NCBI RefSeq assembly: GCF_029212575.1
Contig: NZ_JARGPK010000008.1
Span: forward strand, 1 to 64,000
Length of the DNA stretch: 64,000 nt
From: Antarcticimicrobium sp.
GTDB taxonomy: Bacteria; Pseudomonadota; Alphaproteobacteria; Rhodobacterales; Rhodobacteraceae
Direction: 5' to 3'
Made by a program: the position numbers and the translations under genes. This document shows, in pieces, positions 1 to 8,226 of this stretch. The notes under the pieces are model-generated. The model worked only from the letters and a program-made list of their open reading frames with translations. It was not told where the DNA came from and ran no database searches. How positions within the stretch are numbered: the first letter of the stretch is position 1; each line of letters begins with the position of its first letter.

Positions 1-47
1 AGCCCGCCCTACGCCGGCATTTTCCGTAGGGCGGGCTTCAGCCCGCC
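1..47. repeat. Two overlapping GC-rich inverted repeats downstream of boxC
   Basis: Positions 1-13 and 25-37 form a perfect 13-bp inverted repeat (arm AGCCCGCCCTACG) around an 11-nt loop. Positions 30-36 and 41-47 form a second perfect 7-bp stem (GGCGGGC/GCCCGCC) with a TTCA loop, and the two stems share bases, so only one can form at a time. The element lies just past the boxC stop codon and may terminate that transcript, though there is no U-tract on the minus strand inside the window. The sequence type resembles a dispersed intergenic repeat; this is inferred. Confidence 0.6.
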
Positions 48-55
48 AGCTTCCT

Positions 56-1714
56 TTACACACGTTCCATGTTGTAGTCGCCGCGCACCCCGGTGCCATA
101 CCGCTGCAGCGCGCCGTCCTTGCCGACCGCGTTGGGCCGCTGGAAGATCCAGTTCTGCCAGGCGGTCAGGCGGCCAAAGATGCGGGTTTCCATCGTCTCC
201 GGTCCGGGAAAGCGCAGGTTGGCCTCCATCCCGGTCATCGCGTCGGGGCTAAAGCTGGCCCGCTCCTCGAAGAAGATACGCACCTCGTCCTCCCAGTCGA
301 TGTCGTCAAAGGCATAGGTGATCAGCCCGGCCTTGTCGGCCGCGTCGGCCTCCATCGGCTCACCGATCCGGGCCTTCAGCGCATCGACGGTCTCAGGCGT
401 GCCGAGAAAGCGGGTTTGCAGTCGGGTCAGATCGTTGCTCATCGGATAAAGGCCGAAATTGCCCTCGGTCAGGGTGACGGTGGCCAGCGGGCGGTTGTCG
501 CCCTCGAACTCATCCAGCATCATATAGCCGCGATCGCAGGACCACAACAATTCAGCCAGAACCCCCGCAAAGCAACTTCCATGCTCGACCATCGCCACCA
601 TCGAACGCGAGGTCAGATCGACGCGCTTCAGCACCCGTTTCCAGTATTTCAGGATCTCGTTGGCCAGCCAGTGATCGGCGTTTTCCATCAGCAGCTTTTC
701 ATGCGCAATCAGCTTTTCCGGGTCGCCCTGGCTGCGGAACACCAGCACCCCCATCTCGCGCTCGTTCAGGCGCAGATGCAGGATCGCGTCGTCCAGCTCG
801 CGCGCCAGCCGCAGCATGTAGCCGTCGCAACCCTGTGCCTGCACTTCGTCCATGTCGGCGGGCGCATCGGCATCCGGGCCAGACAGGGTGATGGTGGCCT
901 TGTGCCCGGCGCGGTCGATGGCGACCTCGACCAGAGAATAGGTCACGCTGTCGCCGTCGATCTTGCGGTCCAGCGGGTTCAGCGCGATGCCGGTCAGGCC
1001 GGAGGGCTTTTGTGACTTCGCCGCGAATTCGTGGGCGCGTTCCTGAACCACCGCGTCGAACTTCGAATTCGGCACCACCTCGTCGACCAGCCGCCAATCG
1101 ACCGCGCGCTGGCCTTTCACGCCCTCTTCGACCGAACAGAACACATCGGCCAGATCACGGCGCACCTTGCGCTTGTCGGTGACCCGGGTCAGCCCGCCGG
1201 TGCCCGGCAGCACCGCCAGAAGCGGCACCTCGGGCAGCGCAACCGACGAGGTGCTGTCGTTGGTCAGCATGATGTGGTTGCAGGCCAGCGCCAGCTCGTA
1301 CCCGCCGCCGGCGCAGGCGCCCTTTACCGCGGCCATGTATTTCTGACCCGAATCCTCTTCGGCGGCCTCGAAGGTATTGCGCGTCTCATTGGTGAACTTG
1401 CAGAAGTTCACCTTGTGCGCATGGCTGGCGCCGCCCAGCATGCGGATGTTGGCGCCGGCGCAGAACACCTTGTCCTTGCCCGACTGCATCACCACGACCT
1501 TCACCTCGGGGTGCTCAAACCGCATCCGCTGGACCACGTCGGCCAGCTCGATATCGACACCGAGGTCATAGGAGTTGAGCTTGAGCTCATAGCCGTCGAA
1601 CAGCCCGCCCTTCTCATCCACATCCATGTAGAGATTTGCGATCTCGCCATCGTACTCCACTCGCCAGTGGCGGTATTTCGACGGGTCGGTCTGAAAGTCG
1701 ATCACTTTGGACAT
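56..1714 (-). CDS. boxC: Benzoyl-CoA-dihydrodiol lyase (BoxC)
   Basis: BoxC cleaves 2,3-epoxybenzoyl-CoA/dihydrodiol in the aerobic box pathway of benzoate breakdown, giving 3,4-dehydroadipyl-CoA semialdehyde and formate in the cytoplasm. The 552-residue product matches the usual BoxC length of about 550. It has an N-terminal crotonase fold: FCAGANIRML near residue 83 and GACAGGGYELALAC near residue 131 are the CoA oxyanion-hole regions, followed by LPEVPLLAVLPGTGGL. A second, degenerate crotonase-like half follows, as in known BoxC. The ATG at 1714 fits the N-terminus MSKVIDFQTDPSKYRHW. It has its own upstream region with three TGCA-type operator candidates. boxA and boxB are not inside the window. 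Confidence 0.93.
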   Translation of the reverse strand: MSKVIDFQTDPSKYRHWRVEYDGEIANLYMDVDEKGGLFDGYELKLNSYDLGVDIELADVVQRMRFEHPEVKVVVMQSGKDKVFCAGANIRMLGGASHAHKVNFCKFTNETRNTFEAAEEDSGQKYMAAVKGACAGGGYELALACNHIMLTNDSTSSVALPEVPLLAVLPGTGGLTRVTDKRKVRRDLADVFCSVEEGVKGQRAVDWRLVDEVVPNSKFDAVVQERAHEFAAKSQKPSGLTGIALNPLDRKIDGDSVTYSLVEVAIDRAGHKATITLSGPDADAPADMDEVQAQGCDGYMLRLARELDDAILHLRLNEREMGVLVFRSQGDPEKLIAHEKLLMENADHWLANEILKYWKRVLKRVDLTSRSMVAMVEHGSCFAGVLAELLWSCDRGYMMLDEFEGDNRPLATVTLTEGNFGLYPMSNDLTRLQTRFLGTPETVDALKARIGEPMEADAADKAGLITYAFDDIDWEDEVRIFFEERASFSPDAMTGMEANLRFPGPETMETRIFGRLTAWQNWIFQRPNAVGKDGALQRYGTGVRGDYNMERV

Positions 1715-1743
1715 GTCGCGCTCCTGAAAGGTCGTTTCCTGAA

Positions 1744-1883
1744 TGCACTTTATGGCATTCCGTCCGCTGGGTAAACAGGAATATGCATAATAGTGCTTAA
1801 CTCATTTTGTTATTTTTCAGTGTGTTACGGAATTATATGAATTATAGTGCGCAGTATTTTGATGAGATATGCATTATTTTGCA
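1744..1883 (-). promoter_or_regulatory. boxC promoter region with three BoxR/BzdR-like TGCA operator sites
   Basis: The 169-nt gap before boxC is AT-rich, unlike its surroundings. It holds three half-site pairs of the form NGCA-N6-NGCN: TGCA-CTTTAT-GGCA at 1744-1757, TGCA-TAATAG-TGCT at 1784-1797 and TGCA-TTATTT-TGCA at 1870-1883. BzdR and BoxR repressors of benzoate degradation bind direct TGCA repeats. The same pattern occurs before the benzoate-CoA ligase and before dctP. Benzoyl-CoA as inducer is known for these families and inferred here. Confidence 0.65.
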
Positions 1884-2339
1884 CTATTCCGCGCCCGGAT
1901 CGCGGATCAGATTCGCCCCCATCCGCAACCGCGTGATCTCATGTTCCAACCACGCGCCGTCCGCGTGCATCGCTTCGGCCCCGTCCGCCCCTGCGGCGTC
2001 AAGGTGCCGCTCGGCCAGATCACACAGCCGCAACACCGCGCGCGGCCGGCGCATCCGTTCCTTGAGCGCGGCGTTCGCCAACTGGATCACACCCTGCACC
2101 AGGGCCCGCTCACGGGAATTGGGCGGAAGCGCCATCCAGACCGGCTCGAACAGCTCATGCGCCTCCCAGAAATAGCCCAGCCGCAGGTATTGCCCACCGG
2201 TGCGCCAGGCGTCGGACGCGGCAAGCGCGGCGGGCGTCATGCCCGGCCGCGCCGTATCGGTCAAACTGGCAAAGGCGCCGTCCGGATGCCGGGGCGTTTC
2301 CCCCGGAACATAGGCATGGGATGGCGCGCGGAACCGCAC
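1884..2339 (-). CDS. DUF309 family protein
   Basis: The 151-residue protein carries the DUF309 signature in its middle, around YFWEAHELFEPVWM (near residues 56-69) followed by ALVQGVIQLANAALK. In this family the helical core with its conserved E-x-H-E/W pattern has no established biochemical role. The likely start is the GTG at 2339, six bases after the stop of the upstream hydrolase, so it is probably translationally coupled to that gene. It is the last gene of the transcript that begins with benzoate-CoA ligase. A role in benzoate metabolism is suggested only by position. Confidence 0.8.
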   Translation of the reverse strand: MRFRAPSHAYVPGETPRHPDGAFASLTDTARPGMTPAALAASDAWRTGGQYLRLGYFWEAHELFEPVWMALPPNSRERALVQGVIQLANAALKERMRRPRAVLRLCDLAERHLDAAGADGAEAMHADGAWLEHEITRLRMGANLIRDPGAE

Positions 2340-2344
2340 CGGGG

Positions 2345-3172
2345 TCAGACCGGGACCACGTCGGCCGCCTCGATCCGCTCCAACCGCGCGGCGAATTCGG
2401 ACACCGCGTCGAGTGTTCTTTCCGTCTGCTCCTGATGCGGGGCATGCTTACAATCGTCGAGGATCGCCACATCGACCGGTGCATAGGACCGCGTCTCGAT
2501 CTCCTCGATCTGGGCCAGCGTGCCGTATTGATCCTCGCGCCCCTGGATCGCCAGCACCGGGATGCGCAGATAATCGATGACCTCACCCACGTTCCAATCC
2601 TTGAACGCCGGGTTCAACCATGTGTCGTTCCAGCCGCGAAAGGCGTTCTCCGGATTCTTGTGATACTGCGCCATCCGGTCCCTGAGATCGGTGGTCTCGA
2701 AAGCCTCGCGCGCCTTGGCGATCTCGGCCAGCCCCATCTCCTCGGTAAAGAAATGCGGCGCCATGAAGATCAGCCCGCGCACGCGGAAATCCTCGACGCT
2801 GCCGCCGTAGATCGCGGCAATGGTCGCGCCATCGGAATGGCCGAACAGGACGCAGCGGGTGATCCCGGCCTGATCCAGCACATGCGGCAGAACTTCCAGC
2901 GCCTCGCGGGTCATGAAGTCCATCGGGCGCGGCAACTCGGCCGGATCGGACTGGCCATAGCCCTGGCGCGAATAGACCAGCACACCCATGCCGGTGCGCG
3001 CCGCCACCTTGGCGGGGAAATCGCGCCACAGCGCAGCACATCCCAGCCCCTCGTGCAGCATGACGATGGTCGGGGCCGTGTCCGGCGACGGGCCGAGGCA
3101 TGTGTATTCCAGCGTCACCCCGTTCACCACCAACGGCGTTGTCGGCGTCTCGGCCCAGTCCAGATGCGCCAT
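2345..3172 (-). CDS. Alpha/beta hydrolase in the benzoate gene cluster
   Basis: A 275-residue alpha/beta-fold hydrolase. The nucleophile elbow GHSDG places Ser at about residue 113; an oxyanion region HEGLG comes earlier, and a late KHAPHQEQ segment supplies the probable catalytic His. A longer reading frame exists upstream, but the ATG at 3172 overlaps the ligase stop codon as TGATG, which is a strong coupling signal and gives the sensible N-terminus MAHLDWAETPTTP. Its substrate is unknown. Because it is co-transcribed with benzoate-CoA ligase, a thioesterase or lactonase acting on a benzoate intermediate is plausible, but there is no direct evidence for it. Confidence 0.85.
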   Translation of the reverse strand: MAHLDWAETPTTPLVVNGVTLEYTCLGPSPDTAPTIVMLHEGLGCAALWRDFPAKVAARTGMGVLVYSRQGYGQSDPAELPRPMDFMTREALEVLPHVLDQAGITRCVLFGHSDGATIAAIYGGSVEDFRVRGLIFMAPHFFTEEMGLAEIAKAREAFETTDLRDRMAQYHKNPENAFRGWNDTWLNPAFKDWNVGEVIDYLRIPVLAIQGREDQYGTLAQIEEIETRSYAPVDVAILDDCKHAPHQEQTERTLDAVSEFAARLERIEAADVVPV

Positions 3173-4713
3173 CACGCCGATCCCCGCAACTTGAACCGCT
3201 GGATCTTGCCGGTGGCGGTCTTGGGCAGATCCTCGACCACCTCGATCCAGCGCGGGTATTTCCACATGCCGATCTTGTCCTTCACCAGATCCTTCAACTC
3301 GCCCACAATGCTTGGATCGGCGCCGTCCTTCAGCACGATATAGGCGGCGGGTTTATCCAGCCCCTTCTCGTCGGCGCGCGCCACCACGGCGGCCTCCAGC
3401 ACGGCCGGGTGTTCGACCAGCGCCTGTTCGACCTCAAAGGGCGAAACCCAGATGCCCGAGACCTTGAACATGTCGTCGGTGCGACCGCAGTAGACATAGC
3501 GCCCCTTGCCCGTGCTTTCGTACTTGTCGCCTGTGCGGGTCCAGTGCCCGGCAAAGGTCGATTGCGACTTGTTGCGGCGGTTCCAGTAGCCATCGGCCGA
3601 GGACGGCCCGCGCACCAGCAACTCGCCGACCTCGCCCTCCGGCACATCCTCGTCATGTTCATCGACCAACCGCACCTCATACCCCGGCACCGCGACGCCC
3701 GAGGTGCCATAGACGATGTCGCCCGGCCGGTTCGACAGAAAGATGTGCAGCATCTCGGTCGAGCCGACACCATCCACGATCTCGGCGCCCCAGAGCTTTT
3801 CCCAGCGCTCGCCGATATCGCGCGGCAGCGCCTCGCCGGCCGAGGTGCACAGGCGGATCGAATGCTCGGGCGTGCCGCCGGCGGCCTCCTGCGCGGCGAC
3901 CACTGCGGCATAGAGCGTGGGCACCCCGCAAAAGATGGTCGGGCGCTCCGTTTTCATGATGTCGAACACCACATCGGGTGTCGGGCGTCCGCCAAAAAGC
4001 ACCGTGGTCGCGCCCACCGACATCGGAAAGGACATCCCGTTGCCCAGCCCGTAGGCAAAGAACAACTTGGCCACGGAATAGACGGTGTCCTCCTCGCGGA
4101 TGCCCAGAACCTGCGCGCCAAAGGTGTCGGCAGTGGCCTTCAGGCTGGAATGAACGTGGCGCACCCCCTTGGGCAGCCCGGTCGAGCCCGAGGAATAGAG
4201 CCAGAAGGCCAGTTCATCCGCATGCGCCTCGACGGTCGGCATCGGCGCGGCGCCCTCGGTGAAGGCGCTATAGCTTTCGGTGCCCTCGGGGGCATTGCCG
4301 ATCACCAGCACCGTCCGCAGATACCGGTTGTCTGCGACGGCGGGGGCGACAACATCCCACAGGTCTTCGGAGACGACGAGGATCGAGGCGCGGCTGTCGC
4401 TCAGGATCACCTCGTAGATGTCCGAAGACAGCAGCGTGTTCAGCGGCACCGGGATCGCACCGGCCTTGAGCGCGCCCCAGAACACCACCGGGAACTCGAT
4501 CTGGTCGCGCACGATCATCGCCACGCGCTCTTCGCGCCGCACGCCGTGACGGTCCAGCGCTCCGGCGAACCGCGCGGTTTCCTCGGCCAGACGCCCATAG
4601 GTCAGGCTGCGCCGGTCGCCGTCCGCCTCGCGAAAGGCGATCTTGTCGCCCCGGCCCTCGTCGACATGGCGGTCAACGAAATAAAGCGCCGCATTGCCCG
4701 ATGACTGCTGCAT
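3172..4713 (-). CDS. bclA: Benzoate-CoA ligase
   Basis: ANL-superfamily adenylating enzyme, 513 residues, that activates benzoate to benzoyl-CoA with ATP and CoA, the entry step of the box pathway. The P-loop-like motif YSSGSTGLPKG lies at about residues 173-183. GVGSTEMLHIF matches the conserved region of benzoate-CoA ligases, and the C-terminal hinge and catalytic lysine appear in KTATGKIQRFKL. The ATG at 4713 is chosen over the longer frame (to 4800) because a strong GGGAGGAGG ribosome site sits six bases upstream and family N-termini align there. First gene of the ligase-hydrolase-DUF309 transcript, with TGCA operators upstream. The symbol follows the family; badA is also used. Confidence 0.92.
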   Translation of the reverse strand: MQQSSGNAALYFVDRHVDEGRGDKIAFREADGDRRSLTYGRLAEETARFAGALDRHGVRREERVAMIVRDQIEFPVVFWGALKAGAIPVPLNTLLSSDIYEVILSDSRASILVVSEDLWDVVAPAVADNRYLRTVLVIGNAPEGTESYSAFTEGAAPMPTVEAHADELAFWLYSSGSTGLPKGVRHVHSSLKATADTFGAQVLGIREEDTVYSVAKLFFAYGLGNGMSFPMSVGATTVLFGGRPTPDVVFDIMKTERPTIFCGVPTLYAAVVAAQEAAGGTPEHSIRLCTSAGEALPRDIGERWEKLWGAEIVDGVGSTEMLHIFLSNRPGDIVYGTSGVAVPGYEVRLVDEHDEDVPEGEVGELLVRGPSSADGYWNRRNKSQSTFAGHWTRTGDKYESTGKGRYVYCGRTDDMFKVSGIWVSPFEVEQALVEHPAVLEAAVVARADEKGLDKPAAYIVLKDGADPSIVGELKDLVKDKIGMWKYPRWIEVVEDLPKTATGKIQRFKLRGSA

Positions 4714-4818
4714 GGGTCCTCCTCCCTGTTCGGTCCCAGTGATCCGGTCCGGCACGGCGGATCTCCTCCCCGCTGCGCCATGACTCGTTGTGCGCATCAT
4801 GCACCTTACACACGAATA

Positions 4819-4855
4819 TGCAAGATAGTGCCAAAGGTTTCGGCATTATTTTGCA
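4819..4855 (-). promoter_or_regulatory. BoxR/BzdR-like operator pair upstream of benzoate-CoA ligase
   Basis: Two sites, TGCA-AGATAG-TGCC at 4819-4832 and GGCA-TTATTT-TGCA at 4842-4855, lie about 105-140 bases before the ligase ATG in a short AT-rich stretch. They have the same spacing and AT-rich core as the sites before boxC and dctP. The regulator itself (a BoxR-type XRE/shikimate-kinase-like protein) is not in the window. Confidence 0.65.
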
Positions 4856-4881
4856 CCATACCTATCATCCCCTGCGAAATG

Positions 4882-4911
4882 AAAAAGGCCCGACCCCATC
4901 GGGGCCGGGCC
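4882..4911 (-). terminator. Rho-independent terminator after dctM
   Basis: On the minus strand GGCCCGGCCCC pairs with GGGGTCGGGCC (one bulge-like mismatch) around a short GATG loop, and five U residues follow at once. It lies 25 bases past the dctM stop and should end the TRAP operon just before the ligase promoter. Confidence 0.85.
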
Positions 4912-4935
4912 AATCCCTCCGGGCTTGTGCCGCCG

Positions 4936-6432
4936 CTATCGCAACAGGAACAGCGTGATCGCCGGGAACATCACCAGGATGGCCACCCGCACGAGGTCCG
5001 AACCGACAAAGAACATCACCGCCTTGTAGGTATCGACCATCCGCGTCTTGCGGTCCATCGCGTTGATGATGAACAGGTTCATCCCCACCGGCGGGGTGAT
5101 CAGCCCGACCTCGACCACGATCAGCACCAGGATGCCGAACCAGATCGCCACATGCTCGGTCTCCATCCGGTTGGCCATGCCGCGCGTCATGCGGATGTCC
5201 AGCGCCTTCATCTGATCGCGCGTGAGTTCGGCACCGCTGGCGATCGCCGTCTTGATGGACTCCAGCATGTCTGTCGCCATGCCCTCGGGCACGCCGCTGC
5301 GGATCACCTCCATCGCCGCATCCGCCTGCAGATCCGCCAGGTTGACCATGCCGAAATCCATCACGCTGATCACCGGGTAGAAGATCGGGATCGTCAGAAG
5401 GATCATCGACAGGCTGTCCATCAGGCAGCCGAACAGCAGGTAGAAGACCAGGATCAGCGTCAGCACCAGCCAGGGCGAATACCCCTGGCCCACCACGAAA
5501 TCGGCCAGTTCCTGCGGCACCTGGGTCAGCGCCAGAAAACCGTTATAGAACCCGGCGCCCAGAACGATGAAAAAGATCATCGCCGTCGACCGCGCGGTGA
5601 CGAAGAAACTGTCGACCAGCGTCGCGCGCGTCAGCCCGCCGTTAACCAGGGCGATCACACCGGTGCCCGCGGCCCCCACCGCCGCGCCCTCGGTCGGGGT
5701 GAACCAGCCCAGGTAGATGCCGCCAACCACCAGCCCGAAGACCAGCAGCACCGGCCAGACCTGGATCAGCGCGGTCAGCCGCTCGCCATAGGGCACGCGC
5801 GGGCGGGTGCCTGCCGCCTCCGGGTAGAGGCGGACGTAGATCGAGATCGCGATGACATAGCCCAGCGCCGCCAGCAGGCCGGGAATGAAGGCCGCGAGAA
5901 ACAGCTTGGCGATGTTCTGCTCGGTCAGGATGGCATAGATCACCAGCACCACCGAAGGCGGGATCAGGATGCCCAGCGTGCCGCCGGCGGCCAGCGTCGC
6001 GGTCGAGAACCCGCCGGCATAGCCATATTGCTTCAACTCCGGCAACGCGACACGGCCCATGGTGGCAGCGGTGGCCAGCGACGATCCGCAGATCGCCCCG
6101 AACCCGGCACAGGCGCCGATCGCCGCCATGGCAACGCCGCCCTTGCGGTGTCCGAGCCACCCCTCGGCGGCCTTGAACAGCGCGTTCGACATGCCGCCGA
6201 GCGTCGCGAAATGCCCCATCAGCAGGAACATCGGCACGATGGTCAGAGAATAGCTGGAAAAGGTTGTATAGGTCTCGCTCTTCATCCGCCCGAAGGCGAC
6301 CGTGGTCCCGTCGGTGACGATGAACATCCCGACCAGCCCGACTACGAACATCGCCAGCCCGATCGGCACCCGCAGGAAAATCAGGACCATAAGGGCGGGA
6401 AAGGAGGCAATCCCGACTTCAAGCGCACTCAT
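4936..6432 (-). CDS. dctM: TRAP transporter large permease (DctM family)
   Basis: The 498-residue integral membrane subunit of a tripartite ATP-independent periplasmic transporter, driven by a sodium or proton gradient. It shows about a dozen hydrophobic segments and DctM-type motifs such as FLLMGHFATLGGMS and AGGTLGILIPPSVVLVIY. The frame continues far upstream, but the ATG at 6432 overlaps the dctQ stop as ATGA and yields the typical start MSALEVGIASFPALM. Acts with DctQ and DctP. The TGCA operators before dctP suggest benzoate or another aromatic acid as substrate rather than a C4-dicarboxylate. Confidence 0.9.
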   Translation of the reverse strand: MSALEVGIASFPALMVLIFLRVPIGLAMFVVGLVGMFIVTDGTTVAFGRMKSETYTTFSSYSLTIVPMFLLMGHFATLGGMSNALFKAAEGWLGHRKGGVAMAAIGACAGFGAICGSSLATAATMGRVALPELKQYGYAGGFSTATLAAGGTLGILIPPSVVLVIYAILTEQNIAKLFLAAFIPGLLAALGYVIAISIYVRLYPEAAGTRPRVPYGERLTALIQVWPVLLVFGLVVGGIYLGWFTPTEGAAVGAAGTGVIALVNGGLTRATLVDSFFVTARSTAMIFFIVLGAGFYNGFLALTQVPQELADFVVGQGYSPWLVLTLILVFYLLFGCLMDSLSMILLTIPIFYPVISVMDFGMVNLADLQADAAMEVIRSGVPEGMATDMLESIKTAIASGAELTRDQMKALDIRMTRGMANRMETEHVAIWFGILVLIVVEVGLITPPVGMNLFIINAMDRKTRMVDTYKAVMFFVGSDLVRVAILVMFPAITLFLLR

Positions 6433-7013
6433 TGATCCGTCTCCACACCGTCCCAGACGAGAATGCGGCCGGTCACGAACTCGGTTACCCGAACGCCGGC
6501 CATGTAGGTTCCCACGATGGCCGAGATCACCGCGCCGAATAAGCTTGCCGCATAGGCCCACCAGACCGGGAATTGCAGCAGAAAGGAGGTTTCGCCATAG
6601 CCTTTCTTCGACAGCATCCCGTCGGCGAGTTTCCAGGCGATCAGGATCAGCACCAGCGCAAAGATCACCTCGGTCACCATGCGCATGAACCGGTTGGTGC
6701 CGCGCGACAGCGCATTGGCCACCAGATCGACCGAGGCATGCCCGGCGGTGATCTGGCACAGCGGAATGAAGGCAAATATGGCAAAGGCCACCCCGGCCTC
6801 GACCAGTTCGAAGTCGCCGTTGACCGGCCCTACCCCGATGTCGATCAGCCAATGGGCCAGTCCGGGCGCGAGGCCCATCACGAAGTCGCCATGCAGAATG
6901 CCGTTCAGGCTCCGTCCCAGGATCGAGACACAGGTGAGAAGAATGAGCGCCGAAAGCACAATCCCACCCAGGATAGCCATGAAGCGGGCCAGACCGGTGA
7001 ATAAAGCGTGCAT
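6429..7013 (-). CDS. dctQ: TRAP transporter small permease (DctQ family)
   Basis: A 194-residue membrane protein with four predicted hydrophobic helices, the normal make-up of DctQ subunits, which dock with the large permease. The N-terminal helix begins MHALFTGLARFMAILGGIVL. It lies between dctP and dctM; its stop overlaps the dctM start and an intercistronic hairpin separates it from dctP. Confidence 0.87.
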   Translation of the reverse strand: MHALFTGLARFMAILGGIVLSALILLTCVSILGRSLNGILHGDFVMGLAPGLAHWLIDIGVGPVNGDFELVEAGVAFAIFAFIPLCQITAGHASVDLVANALSRGTNRFMRMVTEVIFALVLILIAWKLADGMLSKKGYGETSFLLQFPVWWAYAASLFGAVISAIVGTYMAGVRVTEFVTGRILVWDGVETDQ

Positions 7014-7052
7014 GCTTTCCCCTTCGGCAGTTGCCAGTCGTGTGAAAGAACG

Positions 7053-7080
7053 AGCCGCGGCGACAGGGGCCGCCGCGGCT
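7053..7080 (-). other. Intercistronic hairpin between dctP and dctQ
   Basis: A perfect 9-bp stem (AGCCGCGGC at 7053-7061, GCCGCGGCT at 7072-7080) with a 10-nt loop sits between the dctP stop and the dctQ start. No U-tract follows on the minus strand. Such hairpins often stabilise the upstream mRNA or partly terminate, so that more binding protein than permease is made; this function is inferred. Confidence 0.7.
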
Positions 7081-7098
7081 GCATTTGGTTGCGCCCGA

Positions 7099-8157
7099 TT
7101 ACTTTTCGTACATCGGGGTGTATTTGGCGATCAGCGCCTGGGCCTGATCCAGCAGCGCCTGACCGTCGATGCCCTTGTCGCTCATGTCCTTGAGCCAGGC
7201 GTCGTAGATCGGCTGCGAGGCGTCACGCCAAACGGCGGTCTGCGCTTCGTCCAGGGTGATGATGTTGTTGCCCAGATCCAGCGCGATCTCGCGTGCCGGG
7301 CCATCGGAGTCGGCCTGGGTGCCGCCGGCAAAGACCGAGAACTCCATGCCGGAGTTGTCGTCGACCACCTTTTTCAGATCGTCGGGCAGGCTGTCATACT
7401 TTTCCTTGTTCATCGCCAGAACGAAGGTCAGCGTATAAAGCGCGCCGCCGGTGAACTCGGTGTGGTTTTCAACCAGTTCCGGCACTTTCAGCGCGGTGGT
7501 TACTTCCCACGGGATGGTGGTGCCGTCGATCACGCCCTTGGACAGACCCTCGGGAATTGCCGGAACCGGCATGCCCACCGGGGTTGCGCCCAGTTCGGTC
7601 AGCAGCGAGTTGACCGAGCGGGAGCCGCCGCGGATCTTCATGCCCTGCAGGTCCTCGGGGGTCTCGACCGGATCGGCCGAGTGGATCAGGCCGGGGCCGT
7701 GAACCCAGGTGCCCAGGATGTGCACGTTCTGGAAATCGGTGTCTTTCCAGTGCTCTTCGAACATTTCCCAATAGGCCCGCGAGACCGCGCGCGCGTTGGT
7801 CATCATGAAGGGCAGTTCGAAAACCTCGGTGCCGGGGAACCGGCCGGGGGTATAGCCCACGACGGTCCAGACGATGTCCGCCACGCCGTCGATCGCCTGG
7901 TCGAGCAGTTCTGGCGGCTTGCCGCCGAGCTGCATCGAGGGATAACGGTCAACCTTGATGCGGCCGCCGGAGTCCTTCTCGACGTTGTCGGCCCAGACAT
8001 CCAGGATCAGCTTCGGCACGTTCGCCTGCGCCGGCAGGAACTGGTGCAGCTTCAGCGTCACCTCTTGCGCCATCGCCGAGGTTGCCATCAGTCCGGTTGC
8101 CAAGGCGGCAACGGCCGCGCCGCCCACCAGGCCCAGAATACTTCTCCGATTGGTCAT
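7099..8157 (-). CDS. dctP: TRAP transporter substrate-binding protein (DctP family)
   Basis: A 352-residue periplasmic binding protein. The ATG at 8157 is preceded by a GGGAGGA ribosome site and followed by a twin-arginine-like signal region (NRRSILGLVGG) with probable cleavage after SAMA. The mature part begins QEVTLKLHQFLPAQ and contains the conserved segment GMKIRGGSRSVN, whose Arg normally contacts the ligand carboxylate. First gene of a dctPQM transcript. Two TGCA-type operators in its promoter match those of boxC and benzoate-CoA ligase, so an aromatic carboxylate is the best guess for the substrate; binding data would be needed. Confidence 0.9.
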   Translation of the reverse strand: MTNRRSILGLVGGAAVAALATGLMATSAMAQEVTLKLHQFLPAQANVPKLILDVWADNVEKDSGGRIKVDRYPSMQLGGKPPELLDQAIDGVADIVWTVVGYTPGRFPGTEVFELPFMMTNARAVSRAYWEMFEEHWKDTDFQNVHILGTWVHGPGLIHSADPVETPEDLQGMKIRGGSRSVNSLLTELGATPVGMPVPAIPEGLSKGVIDGTTIPWEVTTALKVPELVENHTEFTGGALYTLTFVLAMNKEKYDSLPDDLKKVVDDNSGMEFSVFAGGTQADSDGPAREIALDLGNNIITLDEAQTAVWRDASQPIYDAWLKDMSDKGIDGQALLDQAQALIAKYTPMYEK

Positions 8158-8183
8158 GTGATTCCTCCCTTTGACCAGTTTCG

Positions 8184-8226
8184 AGCAATATAATGCCGAT
8201 CGTACTCCGCAATGCAATATATTGCC
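8184..8226 (-). promoter_or_regulatory. BoxR/BzdR-like operator pair upstream of dctP
   Basis: AGCA-ATATAA-TGCC at 8184-8197 and TGCA-ATATAT-TGCC at 8213-8226 lie 27-70 bases before the dctP ATG. Half-site sequence, six-base spacing and AT-rich core agree with the five sites found at boxC and the ligase. Joint control of uptake and catabolism is inferred from this. Confidence 0.65.

Noticed and set aside
6433-6852. N-terminal extension of dctM
   Set aside because: The extra codons are an off-frame reading of dctQ; the ATG at 6432 overlaps the dctQ stop as expected.
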